From contig JALIRH010000117.1 of assembly GCA_023055505.1 (NCBI GenBank), positions 372,001 through 436,000 of the forward strand: a DNA stretch of 64,000 nucleotides. The letters run 5' to 3'. Under the pieces are notes generated by a model, which was not told the origin of the DNA, did not search any database, and was given only the letters and a program-made list of their open reading frames with translations. The position numbers were made by a program, and so were the translations under genes. This document shows positions 11,279 through 24,300 of this stretch, piece after piece (positions within the stretch are counted from its first letter, which is position 1; every line of letters starts with the position of its first letter). Source of the stretch: Callipepla californica brunnescens (lineage: Eukaryota; Chordata; Aves; Galliformes; Odontophoridae).

Positions 11279-14142
11279 AGTGTCCCTGCATCCTGGGCAG
11301 CTGCCCTGACGCAGCCTGGAGTTCTAGGAACTTTCCTGCTCCTCAGGGGAGCAAGGGGAAGAAATCCGGTGTGTGGAGCTGGAGAAAACATTGTAGCTGA
11401 GCTTGGCTGCCTCTGTGTTCCATTCTAGGTCATTGGCTTCTTTCTCCAGTGCCCCCGTTTTCCCCTGCACTTGAATGATTTGGAGTGAGCCAATCCAGAG
11501 TACCAGACACCATTAAGGGAACTGTTACAAAGTTTTCATACGATTCCTCCCCCTTCCCTTTTCAGAAGCTTATGAGGAATCCAGTCCCAAAAGCTTTCGT
11601 GACAAACAGCATTTAGCGGTACAAGAATCCCACTGTAAGTGATTAATATATTTTTTCTTTAATTAGGCATGACTCGCTGCCTGCTCAAGTAGTAGAACTC
11701 TTTTTTTGCCCTCTTAAAAAAACGAAATCATGAACGCTACTAGCTTTATAAAATCAAATAGCTGAAAGTCTTTTTTACTTAATGAGATGTGTTGGCACAA
11801 AGAGGTGTTGCTATTACAAAAGCTAATACTACTGCAAGGCAAGTTTTAGATCTCCATTAGACGTAAGAAGCTCAGTGGAGTCTTCTACATTTGCTCAACC
11901 AAAAGAATCATCCCACCAATCTGCTGGGTTTTTTTGTCTTTTTTTTTTTTTTTCTTTGTTATAAAGTGTCAGTAATTATCAGTGCAGTCTGGCAAGATGG
12001 CTTTGGAAAGCACAGACAAAAGTGCATCTCATTGGCTGGAAGCACCCAGCTGGCATTACGCCTCATGCCATCTCCTGTGGCCATAGCCAAAGCTGTCAGA
12101 CAGGTTCTGATCGGAGGAGAGCTTCATGCCTCTGCCACGTGCACTGTTTTCCACTCCTGTGCACATTTTTCAGACTCCCTCATGCAGGTTTGCAGTGAGC
12201 ACTTAGGAGGGCATATAGAGTATGTCACTCCCTTTGCAATGTGTGTCCCGAGAACTGTTTTTCCATACAGAGAGATTGGAACAAATGTCTCTTCCTTATT
12301 CTGAATTTGTCTAGATGAGTCATGGCATTCACTATCATACAACCGAGTTCAAAGGCCAGTGCACTTGTGACACGTGTGACTTCTGACGTGTTCCCTTATT
12401 TCACACAGGCATTGACTACTGTCACTGTATTTTGTTACTGTGCTCCACTGGATTCTTTCTCTTCAGTCCTTTTCTTTGCCAGGCACAATGGTTTGTGTCA
12501 TATCCAGAACGTGCTTCTGTTTCACCAAGCTCTTTGCCTTCTTTTGTTTCCTTCTCTGACTTCTTTTGACTCACAGTTCCCACTACTCTTGCAGTAACTG
12601 TGCTATCAGAAGGCAGCGAGCCAAAATAGAGAACAGATAAGAGAATATATGAAAAAGCGCAAGCTCAGAAATGCCTACTTGTTCCTCCTCTTGCCACTTC
12701 TAGTGCTGTTACAGGGATCAAAGGGCAAACATTGCCCCTGTTCCCGATGCTGACACTGGAGTTTTGCCCTGAACTTCAGTGTCCTTTAATCACCCTCCTC
12801 CCTATTTGTTCCTTTGCACTAGAGACAAGTGTTCGTGCAGCACTCACCCTTGTGCTTTTGATACTTGTTTCATCTTTGTTTAACTTGTTTGTTCTCTCAG
12901 TGCTACTTCACTTGTGTCTGAAGTCACGTACTTTGCAGTTATCTAATTTTTATATTTGCCAAAGGACACACAACTCCTTCAGCTCTTATGTAAGCAGAAA
13001 GGAGAAAAGAACGACTGCATATTTCCTCCTGTGTGAAGGTAGCATTACTGAGCTGTTCGTGGCAAAATGAGAAGGAGCTGCTCCAGGAAAGCTGGACTTG
13101 CCTCTGTACCTCCAAAGTCACTAAAGTTCATACAAATGAGAGATATCCATGAAGCTTAAAGTGAACCTATAGCTTAATAAGAAGAGTTCAGTTCACCCCT
13201 GAAAGAGAACATGAGAAAGCTGGAGGATTTATTGGACTTTCCTTTCCCTGGCATTGGAGGAGGTGAGGGTGCGTGTATATATTAAAGACCCTCATGTTTT
13301 GATTATTGGTTGATTTTTCTAAAAGGCAAGCCTTTCATTCCCACTCTCCCCCTTTGCTGGCTTTTCCGTTTTTCTTTCAAGGTGAGCAACTGGGAGAGGC
13401 TGGATTTAACCCCAGTGTATCTCCTGTAACTGGCAGACATTTTGGAGAGGAAAAAAATCGGTGCTAGTGAGTCCACACTTCACACAGTCAGTATGCAGGA
13501 GCCACTGAAAACGGTGAGCAAAGAGAGCATGCACTCTTGGTATTTACAAAAATGAAAAATGCAGAAAAGAAAAAAATGGTCTTTCAGCTTTTCATTGTTT
13601 CTGTGCCACTCTCTGTTCTTTCCATGGAGCATTTTTGCTTTTTAAAAAAGTCTAGACCTGAGCTTTTCCACTTCTGTGTAGTCCTTGTTGCGCAGAAGAA
13701 GCTTTTGAAGGTGCGAGAAATAAGTGGGAAGAATAAGACCTATGCTGATGCATTTCCTTTCTCTCCATTATTACAAGTAGCGCCCGAGAAGTGGAAGGGG
13801 TTAGGTAGGGGAAAATACATTTTCTTATGCAATTTTCCACTGTGCTTGTGTTGTGCAGTTGACAATATGTTAGGTACCGGTGGCTTTTTTCTTCCCCCAC
13901 CCCCGGTGCTGTCAGCTGACTTGTGATGCTGTGAACTGAGGGCAGCCCCTGTGCTTTCACAAAGTCCTGCTCACGTTCCCTGGGCTTTGAAGAGCTCTAA
14001 CAGCTGCCCTATACAGATACACTGGCAGAACACTCTCCGTGTTTTGTAGCAATAGAAAAAAATATATATAGTCTGGGGGTATTTTTTGCCCTTTTGGTGG
14101 TTAGGGAAAGGAAACGGGTGGGAAAGTGTGTAAAGAGATGGA

Positions 14143-14160
14143 TTTATTTATTTATTTAAT
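14143..14160 (+). repeat. (TTTA)n microsatellite
   Basis: Four tandem TTTA units ending in AT, within an AT-rich patch. Ordinary simple repeat. Confidence 0.8.
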
Positions 14161-14437
14161 ATTATTTAAAAAAGAATAGAAGTTTCCAAAGCATTTGCAA
14201 GTTAACATGTTTCCTAGAAAATACATGCCCTAGCTGATGGGTTGGAAAGAAGTCTCCCTTCTGGGAGGGTGAGTCTGTAACTACCTACTGAACAGCTGCT
14301 TTTTCTTGAAGCAGCTGCTGCTGGCTGCTTGGAGGTGCTTTGTTGGGCAAGCTACAGCATGAGTCTCATCTGGGATGGCAACTCTGATGCTTCTAAATAG
14401 AGAGAGTGGATTGAGTGAAATTAATTATTGCACATTA

Positions 14438-14990
14438 GGAGGCACCTCATATCTCAGCCACTAAACAGAGTCCCACCGTGCTCAGGGCTGTACAAACATA
14501 AGCAGCAAAAGCAACAAAAATGGCTTAACTCAGTGAAGGAGACAGTGAAAGAAAAAGGAAGCCTGGCAGTGCATGAGGGCCAGAATGTCAGGAACTCTTG
14601 TTTATAGAGCAAAGCAGAGGCAGACAGCTGCCCTCCCAAAACCTAAATATTTGCAGTAAATAAAACAAAGCTGCTATTGTTACCTGCTCTTTGCCGGTGC
14701 ATGAGGAGAAGTCCCTAACCAGCACTGCAGCAGTCTTTTTGCTAGGATGCTATTATTAGTGGGCAGGCAAAACATGCACAGAGTAAGAGAAAGCGTGTCA
14801 AATTAATAAGCAACAACTGAGAGCCAGAGCTCACATGCATCACAGAACGTGGTGCAAACTCTGCTGGAGCCATTCATTTCAGTAGTTCAGAAGAAAACCT
14901 AAAAGACATACAGGAAAGCTGTGGTGTAGCTGGGAACTGAACCTGTATCTCCTATGCCCCAGTGCTCTACCCATGATACCCTCCTTCCTG
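14438..14990 (+). mobile_element. ancient amniote MIR/CORE-type SINE remnants
   Basis: Two parts resemble the amniote MIR-like SINE known from reptiles and birds. Near 14438-14545 there is a GAGGCACC... GTCCCACCGTGCTCAGGG... CTGTACAAACAT series. Near 14915-14988 there is the 3' part, with GTAGCTGGGAACTGAACC, ATCTCCT and CCAGTGCTCTACCC. The middle is diverged and may contain unrelated sequence, so these may be one broken copy or two. Identification is from memory of the consensus. Confidence 0.5.
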
Positions 14991-16256
14991 CTCATTCAGA
15001 GCTTTACAGATAGTTTTCTCTGCTTACTAAGATAACAGAAGTATCAATTCTAAGAAACAGAAACTGGAATCAGAAACAAGTGGCTTTTCACTTTCTTCAG
15101 AAGCTGTTTTTCAGTAACATTTTCTGTTAATTGACAACGTGGTCGTTTTTTTAGTTTTGGTGTTTTATTTCTGTTGCTGTTGGTTTGTTTGTTTTTGCTG
15201 GCCAAGCCTCAGAACCTCTAAAGCAGCAGTGCTTGTCCAGCACAACCCAGCACATTGTGCGTTGAGAACTTCATTCATCTTCTCAGGGAAGAGGACTGCT
15301 TTTGTGTAGTGCTTTGTCTCCTGAAACCCCCGACTCAAATGAGGAGAGGTGCAGAAAAGGGTGTTAGCAGCCTCGCTGGCGCTGCAGATGTCTCCATACA
15401 CCTCCAAACAAACAAGCAGAATCTCACAACAAGCTAATTTATAATTAAAAATAGTATGTTGCGTCGGTTAATTGCAGTGTGTGGGCTGGAGTTGTGTAAA
15501 CGCCATTTCAATAAGTAGGTACTCCAATAACTCCCATTAACCTTTAATACCCTTGATCCTCCTATTCATTCAGGCAGGATTTCCCACAGTCTGCAAACTG
15601 TTTTGTATGCCAGCACCAACCTACCACACGAGACCCGTTTTGATCTGTTTTATCAATTAATGGTTCGTCAGGGTTCACGAACCCTCACACTGACATCATA
15701 CTTGGTAAAGGAGCTCAAAGAAGAATTTAAAAAACAAAACAAAACAAAAAGACCTTTAATTTGCTGCCAGAAAGCCTCGTTGCAAGCGTTGGAATGCACA
15801 GACCTGTGTTGGTGGCACAACCCGAGGAGCATTCGGAACCTTCCTTGTAACAGACTTGAGTGGGAGATGGTAAATCGTAATGCTGTCCCTTTGCTCGTTG
15901 GGAGTTCTTTGCTGTGGGCAGCCACAGCTCAGGCTCCACGCTTTGGTCCATAACACATCGAGCCAGGAGCTTGCCCCGGGGAATTTCAGTGCCTTCAGGG
16001 ACTCGTGATACAAGCCGTGAGGAAATTCCTTTTGGAAATAAAATCCGATGGGTAATTTAGCTTGGCAGCGTTCCCTTGGATGCTGACAGAGGCAGTTGAC
16101 CATGAAGGACAGATGGATTTTCCCCGCCATGTTTATAGATCCAGCCTTGCCGCACGCCGCCCCACAGAGAGATGGGGAGGTAGCACAGGGGCTTGCCCGC
16201 TCGCTCCCCCTGGTTCTCACTCATCCTCAGGCAGTTTTGAGGTTTGGCAGCCGGTC

Positions 16257-16294
16257 CCACGTGGCTCGCGCACGTGGCGGCGGTGTTTACAAAC
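16257..16294 (+). promoter_or_regulatory. composite E-box/forkhead motif, copy B
   Basis: Best-formed copy. Two perfect CACGTG E-boxes (16258-16263 and 16271-16276) stand 13 bases apart, followed after six bases by GTGTTTACAAAC. The forkhead part extends into a near-perfect palindrome with 8-base arms CGGTGTTT and AAACACCG (16281-16298). The unit contains six CpGs. Same strand and order as copies A and C. Confidence 0.65.
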
Positions 16295-17896
16295 ACCGTG
16301 ACAGGCTGGAGGGTGCCACACGGCCGGGCCTCACTGCCGCGCACGCCGTGTGCCAGCCCATTTCTTGCCTGCAGCAGTCACAGCAAAACGCAGCTCTGAC
16401 GGAGGCCACCGATGCCTTCGGGTTTCTCGTTCTACGTTTAGACAATGTACAGTCCGAGGTTTTAAAGCAAGGTCGTCCGCAGTGAGTCAAAAATAGAAAC
16501 TTTATTGCTCGATAGAGTAGTAGCGCTGGAGAGCGCTAGCTAGACGCACACGCAACAGCGAGGAAGGTACTTTCTGCTTTCCAGAGACGTTGCTCAGGAA
16601 TTGGGTAACATTTACAGTAGGGCAGAATTTCAGAAAGGAAACGAACGGGTGCCGTTTCTGCTTCCCCGTAACGACCCAGGGACCCCTTTCCCTCCAGACT
16701 GAAGGGACAAGTCTTGACAAAATGCGAGGTGCTTGGAGCGGCCGTTGTTTGAATCCACAGTTGCAGTATCCTTAGGAGAGGGCTGCTTGGTTTTGTTTTG
16801 TTTTTGCGGGCCAATGGCATACAAGCAAGAAAGAGGTTTGGACAGCTGTGCGTTGCTGTATTAAATGGCCTCCCATAGCTGGGTCACGCAAAGGCAAAGC
16901 ATGCTTATTTCCAGGCTCAGCTGAAATGTATTGACTTACTTTTTGCCGCTCTCCTCATGAGTTCAGAGTTCAAGGACTCGTGTATCTACTGTACCTTGAG
17001 TTCAGATAACCAGATAGAACACACAGAGAGAAACAAACAGAAAAGCCCATGCTCTTCAAAGACGGGCATTTTTTCCCCTGTTGTGTTTCAGGGTGTGCAC
17101 TATTTGTTCTTCCCCTTTTGTTTCACGCCCTCCCAGCCCCTCCGCAGTGCCGCACGATTGCCGGCTCGCAGCCGCCACTGGCTTGCAGGCCTGAGAAGTG
17201 CAAGCTCAGCAGGGACTGGTAACACTTTAACTCTTTGTCCTATTCTCAGCTCTCCCAGCAAAGGTCAAAGCAAACAAGACTTACAGCTGCGCTTGAAACA
17301 GAATGGTAGAGGAGGGAGGGACGTCTGCCACGGGCTGTTCCCCCCTCCTGCCTGGTTCTACTCCAAGCATGTGAAGTGCATGGCCAGGGTGAGATGAAAC
17401 TTTCCACAGGCTTTGGGAGCAGTCTCTACTAATTACTCGCAAAGAGGAAATGAGAGACGCATGACTTTTTTGTTTGTGCTGGTCATATCTGGCTTTGTGC
17501 AACCTCTGCCGATAAACAGGAGTCATTTAGGAGTTACTTCCCCAAATCCCTGAAACACAAATCTTAATTTCATTGGTGCAAAGCCAGCAAAAAGCTATTA
17601 CAGACACGATGTCTTGGTTATCTGTCCTTGAAGTCATTTCAGAAACACTGGCAATGTGCCCCTATACAATTCTCTTCCTTAACAGCCATAGTTTTGCATC
17701 GTGTCAAGGGACCACGCCGGACCCTCAGCTTCTCTGAGGGCAGAAATGAGTTTTGTTCACCGTGAGAGCATTCTGAAGTCCTGCTGTTTGCTCACCACTG
17801 AGCAGAGGAACCTGCCTTGACACCACCAACGCTAGCGCTGGTCCACACGCAGGAAGAAGGTTCCCACCGTGCCCTCCCGCCAGCCCGCCGGCCCTT

Positions 17897-17912
17897 CCCA
17901 CGTGGCCGCGAG
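17897..17912 (+). promoter_or_regulatory. partial E-box half of the composite motif
   Basis: CCCACGTGG followed by CCGCG resembles the first half of copy B, but the second E-box and the forkhead core are missing. It lies about 120 bases upstream of copy C. It may be a decayed copy or an independent E-box. Confidence 0.3.
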
Positions 17913-18016
17913 GGCAGCGTGCCGGGCTGAGAGTTGGCGCAAGCCGGCTCAGCGACATCGATCCGGCGCCAAGGTTTGCCTCTCTGCCCGGCGCCCTGGC
18001 CGGTTTTGATGCCTCG

Positions 18017-18053
18017 CCACGTGCTAACGCACGTGGTTTCAGTGTTTACAAAC
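18017..18053 (+). promoter_or_regulatory. composite E-box/forkhead motif, copy C
   Basis: Two perfect CACGTG E-boxes (18018-18023 and 18030-18035) stand 12 bases apart, then GTTTCA, then GTGTTTACAAAC. It is one base shorter than copies A and B. Flanks beyond the unit are not clearly alignable to the other copies, which argues for selection on the motif rather than a recent segmental duplication. Confidence 0.65.
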
Positions 18054-21000
18054 ATGACCCCAGAAGTCTTGCAGCGGTGAGAAAAGAGCCAGCAAATGCC
18101 GCATGGCCTGCATGAGGCTGACCCAGCCTGCTGGCGCCAGCAGCGAGCAGCAAGGCGTGCGAACGGAGCGCAGCCTCTGAGCACGCCACACACGCAGGCA
18201 GACGATTTTGCTTCCAAATTGTTTTGAAATATCATTGCCACCATGAGAGAAGTTTCCGCCATAAACTAAAAATAGTTACTCTTAGCTAGCAGGAGCAGGC
18301 AAGTGATTCAGCGACTCAGGGATAGAAACGACTGCGTTCTTCGGCACCGTAAGTTTGCTTCTTTGCCGAACTGACTCAGAAAGTATTTTCAGTAGTAAGG
18401 AATTGCAAAGCTGGCTTACTTTGGCTAAAATAAAAGAACACTGCTTGAACGTGTGGTTCCTGCTTGACAGTTCCTCTTTTATTCCTTTATTTACACTCAG
18501 GCACTAATGAATGCTTTGCAGTTGGGAATTGATCATCCATTTAGGAAGAAGGTGGTTTATTGTCTCAAGTGACACATCGTCTACAAAATGTAAATGCCCC
18601 TACAAGACTGGCTTGATTTTTGGCATGGGCCTTGAGAAAGAAATGTGTAGCTGAAGTGTCCCTCAAGCAGACCAGGCATTACACTTAACTGCCAGATGTC
18701 CACGTTTCTTCTCCACGTGTATTTTCTTAAGCAGTGATGCATTAAATGTTTATTAAAAAATAAAATCTATTTGTCTCTTCCTTATCCTTGACATTCTTCA
18801 AAGAAGCCTGTATTGTACTCCCAATTACTCGAGAACAATTTCTTTTATATAGTCTGACGATTTATTGTTGACAGGCTCTAGTGCTCCTGAAGTTTTCTCA
18901 GAGAAACATGAATGTAGAGGAAGACAGGCTATACAACTGTGACTGGTTGCTAAAGATAAACACAGCTTTCTTGAAAAAAAATGCTAAACTAGCAAGAATA
19001 ACCCATGCTTATTAATAAATCACTTCCAATTTTTACTTTTGGAATCTAACAGCGTGCTCCCAGCTTTGCAAAAGCCTACTAAATGCTGAAGGGTTGTTCG
19101 TTTTTTTTTTCTTCCCAGATAGAATGGTTGACCTTTCTGAGGTAGACAAGATAGATGAAAGATCATAGGTCTATTTTATACTTGTTACTATGATACATCT
19201 TGGTGTTTGTAAATATAATAATGGCAGAGCCCTTAGGAAAGACACACTATGAGCTTCTCAGTGCTCTTTTCCAATATGCTTCAGTCCCGTTACTGAATGC
19301 AACTTCTGCAAAGAGAAAGCCAGCTCAGAGTCTTCACCTTTTCCATCCATATCCGTGGCAGCTCTGCATTAGTCATCAAAGCTGCTGCAAATATTTTTTG
19401 TTATTTAGACAACATAAAGCAAAGAGGCAAAAGTGTGCTTGCTCTGGGCCAGTCACCAGCTCCTTTCATGCACTCCAGTAGCTCTCACCAGTGCAGGTGA
19501 AGTGCTCTGCAGCTCTGGCCCCTGCTCAGCACTTGTTTTGTTCCATCTCCCGGCTAGCTGAACATTGCATTCAGCATGTGAGCAAATGAATTTCTGCCAT
19601 TATTGATGGCTTTTCTCTGCTGAATGTTCATTACGATGTTCATTACAGTGTGTACAGTGGATCTAGAAATAAGAATGAAAGTACAGAAAGCAGGTCACTG
19701 CTGTGTTACTATTTTAAGAGTTCTTTGTTCCGTGTTTTCTGCCCGAGGACAGAAAATCCACCTTACAATGAATCTGTACGAGTATGGGCAGTCTCAGAGA
19801 AAGGGGACTCAGCAGTCTTATGTAAAACCTCTAAATACGTATAGGTTTTTTCTGGGCAGCACATCTTCTGGAGTCTTTCTCCAGAAGTTGTGAAGCATTT
19901 TTCAAGATGTTCTGAATCAGAAAGTATCAAGGTTTACAAAGACTAATTTATTATTATTTGTCATGGCTGTGGGCTCTATCTTGACTTAACCAAGGGAAGA
20001 TCTGTACAGATACACAAACAATGCATCTAGCACATCTTTGACTCAGACAGCCTTCTTGCTATTACCATTAATGATATTTTCTTAAATTGTAAGACCCTCT
20101 TTCAATGAAAAATATGTAATGAAGGCAATGCTGCTTATGATGAAGATTATTTTATTCAGTGCTTTTAAGTTGAAGGCAGGAGGGAAAAGAATACTGTGAG
20201 ATTTACCATTGTGTGCTACAGGGTGAATAACCACCATTGTGTCAGTTTAGATGAGTATCTCAAAATAAATACAGACTCTGTCATGAGTTTGTCCTCTAGG
20301 TAAAAAAGTAATGGAAATCTTGTTTAACAAGTTCAGCAAAAGGCACGCCTAAAATTTAATTATGCCTTCAGATGCATAGGTGCAATTCTTAGTAAAGAGT
20401 TTTGCCCAGCTGCCAGGGAACAGTCTCAGGACTCTAATTTTTCTTACATGTAGAACATTCACTAATTGATAATCATGTCACTCCAGAGTTAGGGGAAAGG
20501 AATTCCTCAGTGAAACAAACAACTATCACCAGCCACAGCTTTCTCTGCCATTGCTGAGTGTGAGAGATTCTTGACCATATTGCAAGTTTCTGCCAAGCTC
20601 CTCTTCCCTACCGCCAGCAAAGCCAATCTACCAAAAACCAAAAGAATATGGAAAAGAGATGAAAGAACACCTGTGGTGTTCACCGCAGGGGTTTTCCACT
20701 GTAATATCTCTTTATGGGATGGGAGCTGGGAATCTTGGATGGGATCTGAATTGCTCTATCAAAATTTGCAGCACCAGATGGAGCAGAGGGAGGACTCTGT
20801 GATATAGGAGGGCAGATAGGAATCAAATTTTTCCCTCTGTCTCCTTTATTAGTTGTTTTCTCATCAGAACAGGGTTCTTTAACAGGTCAACAACTTATTA
20901 TTTTTGCACACAGAGAGGAGAATACACAGGACACCTCCTGGCCAGTACATTAACTTATGTTAACAACTGCCTGTTGCCCTTGAAGCAAAGAGAGCTCCCT

Positions 21001-21269
21001 CACAGAAGATGATCTGCCTCTCTCCTGCAAGCTTAAAATGAAGAAGCTGGGTAGTGATGAAACTCATGATAAAGGAGTAACACTGGGTAAGCTGAAAGCT
21101 CAGTGTCAGTCCTACCCCTTTTACCTTTCTCCCTGAGTCCCTGTTAACATCTGATTCCTTCATGGGCATTGTTTCTTTGCTGCAGACTGATAGAATGTCT
21201 TGATGGATATATTACTTCACACCAAACCTCCACCCCTGAATTCTCTTACTTGTTCATGTTGTTTATTCT

Positions 21270-21343
21270 TAGTTGGGAACTGGAGTTGGACTCGATGATC
21301 TTTATGGACTCCTTCCAACTTGGGGTATTCTGTGATTCTATGA
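21270..21343 (+). mobile_element. CR1 LINE 3' end fragment
   Basis: Contains GAGTTGGACTCGATGATC, CTCCTTCCAACTTGGG and the terminal ATTCTGTG, ATTCTATG repeat. Only the last 70-odd bases of the element remain. Same orientation as TET2. Confidence 0.85.
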
Positions 21344-21344
21344 T

Positions 21345-24300
21345 CGAGGCAGTGTTGAGAGCAGCTGAGTTACGGCACTTGCGCTATAAGGGCACCGGTA
21401 AAGAGAGGTGGAAAAACCAGATGGTTTTACATTAAGCTGATGGTTCTTAATCATGGTGTGACGTATGGTTTCGTTATGCTATACTGAATGGAAATAGAAA
21501 CGTATTTTGTAGAACCTGAGCACTAGAAGAGGTTTTTTTTCTTTAGCTCAAGTGCCAGAGGTCTGTGGTTTTGCAATGGGAAGATCTGCATTCTCCTCTT
21601 TTTGGTCCAGTGAAACTTTCAGATGAAACTGGCACATTCTGCATCACTGCTTTGATTACAAGAGCCTGCTCTGGGTGTGGGCCTCAACAGAGGCAGCAGG
21701 GAACTAGGGAGGAGCAAGTGGAGCCCAGCAAAAATAACATGAGGTTGAACTCTGGGTGCCATGCACTAACAGGCAGAAAGCTAGCAGAGCTTTACCTTCA
21801 GCTGTGCTTCACAGTTTGAAGAGAGTATTTGGAGAAGTAAAAGCTGGCATTTTTCAGATTGCTTAAAAGGAAGCAAGGACCTGGTGTGCTGAATCCAAGG
21901 ACCTTGCTGTCACAGCCTGTTGCTGATGCAGGTTCCTCTGAAGTAGCAGGCATTTCTATGAAGTAGGGCAGCATCTGGGCTCTCACTCCCGGGGCACACC
22001 GTGGGGGCTGTGAGCTGCGGGTGGTAGAACCCTTTAGCATCTGTCCTTTAACAGATGATGATAAAACAGTGCTTGCTTCGGTGTGGCACTTCTCAGCTGT
22101 TGCTGGCAGTTCCCCTCTGTGCTCCCTCCTCTGAAGACTTTAACCACAGCACTTGGGAAAATACTGCTGCCAAAGCAGGGCAAAGGAACTCTGTTATTAG
22201 GGTGAGCACGCTCAAAGCGACCACCTACCCCAGGAAGCTGTTTTCTTCATTTGTTTGTTTTTGCAACACCCAGAAAGTTGTAGTTTATGCCACCAGCAGC
22301 TAGTGTGGTCACTTAAAACAGTTATTTCGAAAGCAGTGGCACGAACTGTTAAATTATCTAAAACCAGCAAACCAGTGTTGTGTTTTCTGTCAAAGATCAG
22401 ATAGAACGATCAGGAAAAGGCTCTCTCCTGTCATTCGCTCCTTTTGTTTCTCGTTTTAATATTTCATGAACATGTGATATTGTTTTAAGCTAGTCCTGAT
22501 GGTCTTGTGAAGTTAATATTTAAAGCAGATGGCTGCAGTGGTTTAATAAGACGGTTGCTATAGAAACACAGCGCTGGGAAAGCAGTAGTTTCTGTAGCGC
22601 GTGGTCTCCTCACTGAACATTTTAAAGGCTCTCAATCTCCATGTAGCAGGCCCAAAGAGGACTAACCAAGAAATGGAAGACAGTATGCCTGCACGGAGTA
22701 TTTGCTTCAGCTGGGTTCCTTTTAAAGCTAGCTGGATAGCTGACATTTTTGTGGCTTGCTAAAGAGCTGTTTGAAACAACAAGAAACATGAGGAGAGAGA
22801 TAAGCAAAAATATTGATGGGGGAGAGGACTGTGGGCAGGAGACAGATCATTTCAGTTATATCTCCTTTGGAAGTGAATTGGACTCAGACATTAATGCAAA
22901 CAAATTTAGAAGCACAAAACACCCACAAACAGTTGGCCAAAACACCCAAATATTTACTTTGCAGTCCTCATGCTTTTTGTTTACTTCATCCCTGCATATC
23001 TAACCTTGCCTACCAACAATGTTGCAGCCTAAAACATACAGAAGGACACATCCTGTACTTTCAGGATTTTGTTTTTTTTTCATTGCTGCTTCTGGTTTTC
23101 TTTATCCTGCCAAAACTGTTTTAACCTGAAAGTACCTCAGTTCTTCTCTGCGTGCTGAAGAATTTTATAGGCTGTGATACAGACTTTAGAGATCTTTTTT
23201 TAAACGTTGATTACATACGTAGCTATGAATTTGCACTAAGTTGGGATATTTCGGAGGGAAAATGGCAGTCTTCGGGGAAGGGTTACTGCTTCTTCAGTGC
23301 AGAAGTGGACAGGAAAGTGCTGCCTCATCTGCCTGTGGCTTTCCCTCTAGGGAGCTGAGAAGCAGTTTTCAGAAGTTGGGTGCATACACGGAGATACTGG
23401 TTGTAGAACTGTGAAGCAAGGGAAGCTGCAAAGCAGTTGTGGAAAAAAAAAAATTAAAAATACCGTGGAAACATTGTAATCTGATGTAAAGATAGCACTT
23501 GTGAGAAATATCCATCCTTTCATAAAATCTGGCGTCTTGCTGGATCGTGAGTCTTGTGGTATAGCCAGCAATGGTGCTGACCTGGACTAGGTTCAGAGAG
23601 AACTGGAGACAGCTTAGTTATTTTCTTTCCTTCATCCTTTCTCTTGTTTCTTTCTGTTCTCCTGAACTCAGCAGATGTTTGTGCTTGTGTGGTTTTGCAC
23701 ACAAGCACTTTAAAGCAGCTTCTCTAACTTCACCTAATCTGGGTGGAAGGAAGGATGGGGAAGAAAGAAATGAAGAAGGAACAAGGAAGAAAAAGAAAAA
23801 AGCTGAGAGAAACTCCAGTAGCGGGGTTTTCCTCTATCCTGTGACTTAATATGTTTTATCAGTGCCTGTTTCTCTATGAACATATCACAGAATCACAGAA
23901 TTGTAGGGGTTGGAAGGGACCTCTAGAGATCATGGAGTCCAACCCCCTGCCCAAGCAGCTCCCTAGCCCAGGTTGCACAGGTAGGTGTCCAGGTGGGTCT
24001 TGAACGTCTCCAGAGAAGGAGACTCCACCACCTCTCTGTGCAGCCTGTGCCAGTGCTCCGTCACCTGCACCATGAAGAAGTTCTCGTGCATTTGTGTGGA
24101 ACTTCCTATGCTTCAGTTTGTGGCCATTTCCCCTCATCCTATCTCCACACACTGCTGAGAAGAGTCCAGCCTCCATATCTGATTCCTCTGTGGGCTTTTC
24201 CCGTGACTTAAAACTTCAGGAGGAGGAAAACCACATATGATGTAAAATAACTCACACTTTTCTACTTTGTCACCACAGTCCTCACCGCCATCATCCTCTA

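Larger units (their letters stand above)
7291..14430. other. TET2 intron 1, first part
   Basis: Non-coding sequence with no exon I can recognise. It contains a 24-A run (9243-9266), a G-quadruplex-like tract (10197-10218), the first copy of a composite E-box/forkhead motif (11241-11278), T-rich tracts near 10720-10741 and 11931-11954, and a TTTA microsatellite (14143-14160). Short open frames are unremarkable and hit no family I know. Confidence 0.65.
14991..21260. other. TET2 intron 1, second part
   Basis: Non-coding. It holds an AAAAC-rich tract (about 15729-15750), two copies of the composite motif (16257-16294 and 18017-18053) inside moderately GC- and CpG-rich patches (about 15950-16340 and 17830-18190), and a 12-base tandem of ATGTTCATTAC type near 19625-19647. 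No exon is recognisable. Between 18,300 and 21,200 I see only AT-rich sequence. Confidence 0.6.

Noticed and set aside
23993..24211. 72-codon + strand frame
   Set aside because: It lies within the reverse-oriented CR1 fragment and is antisense to its decayed coding end.
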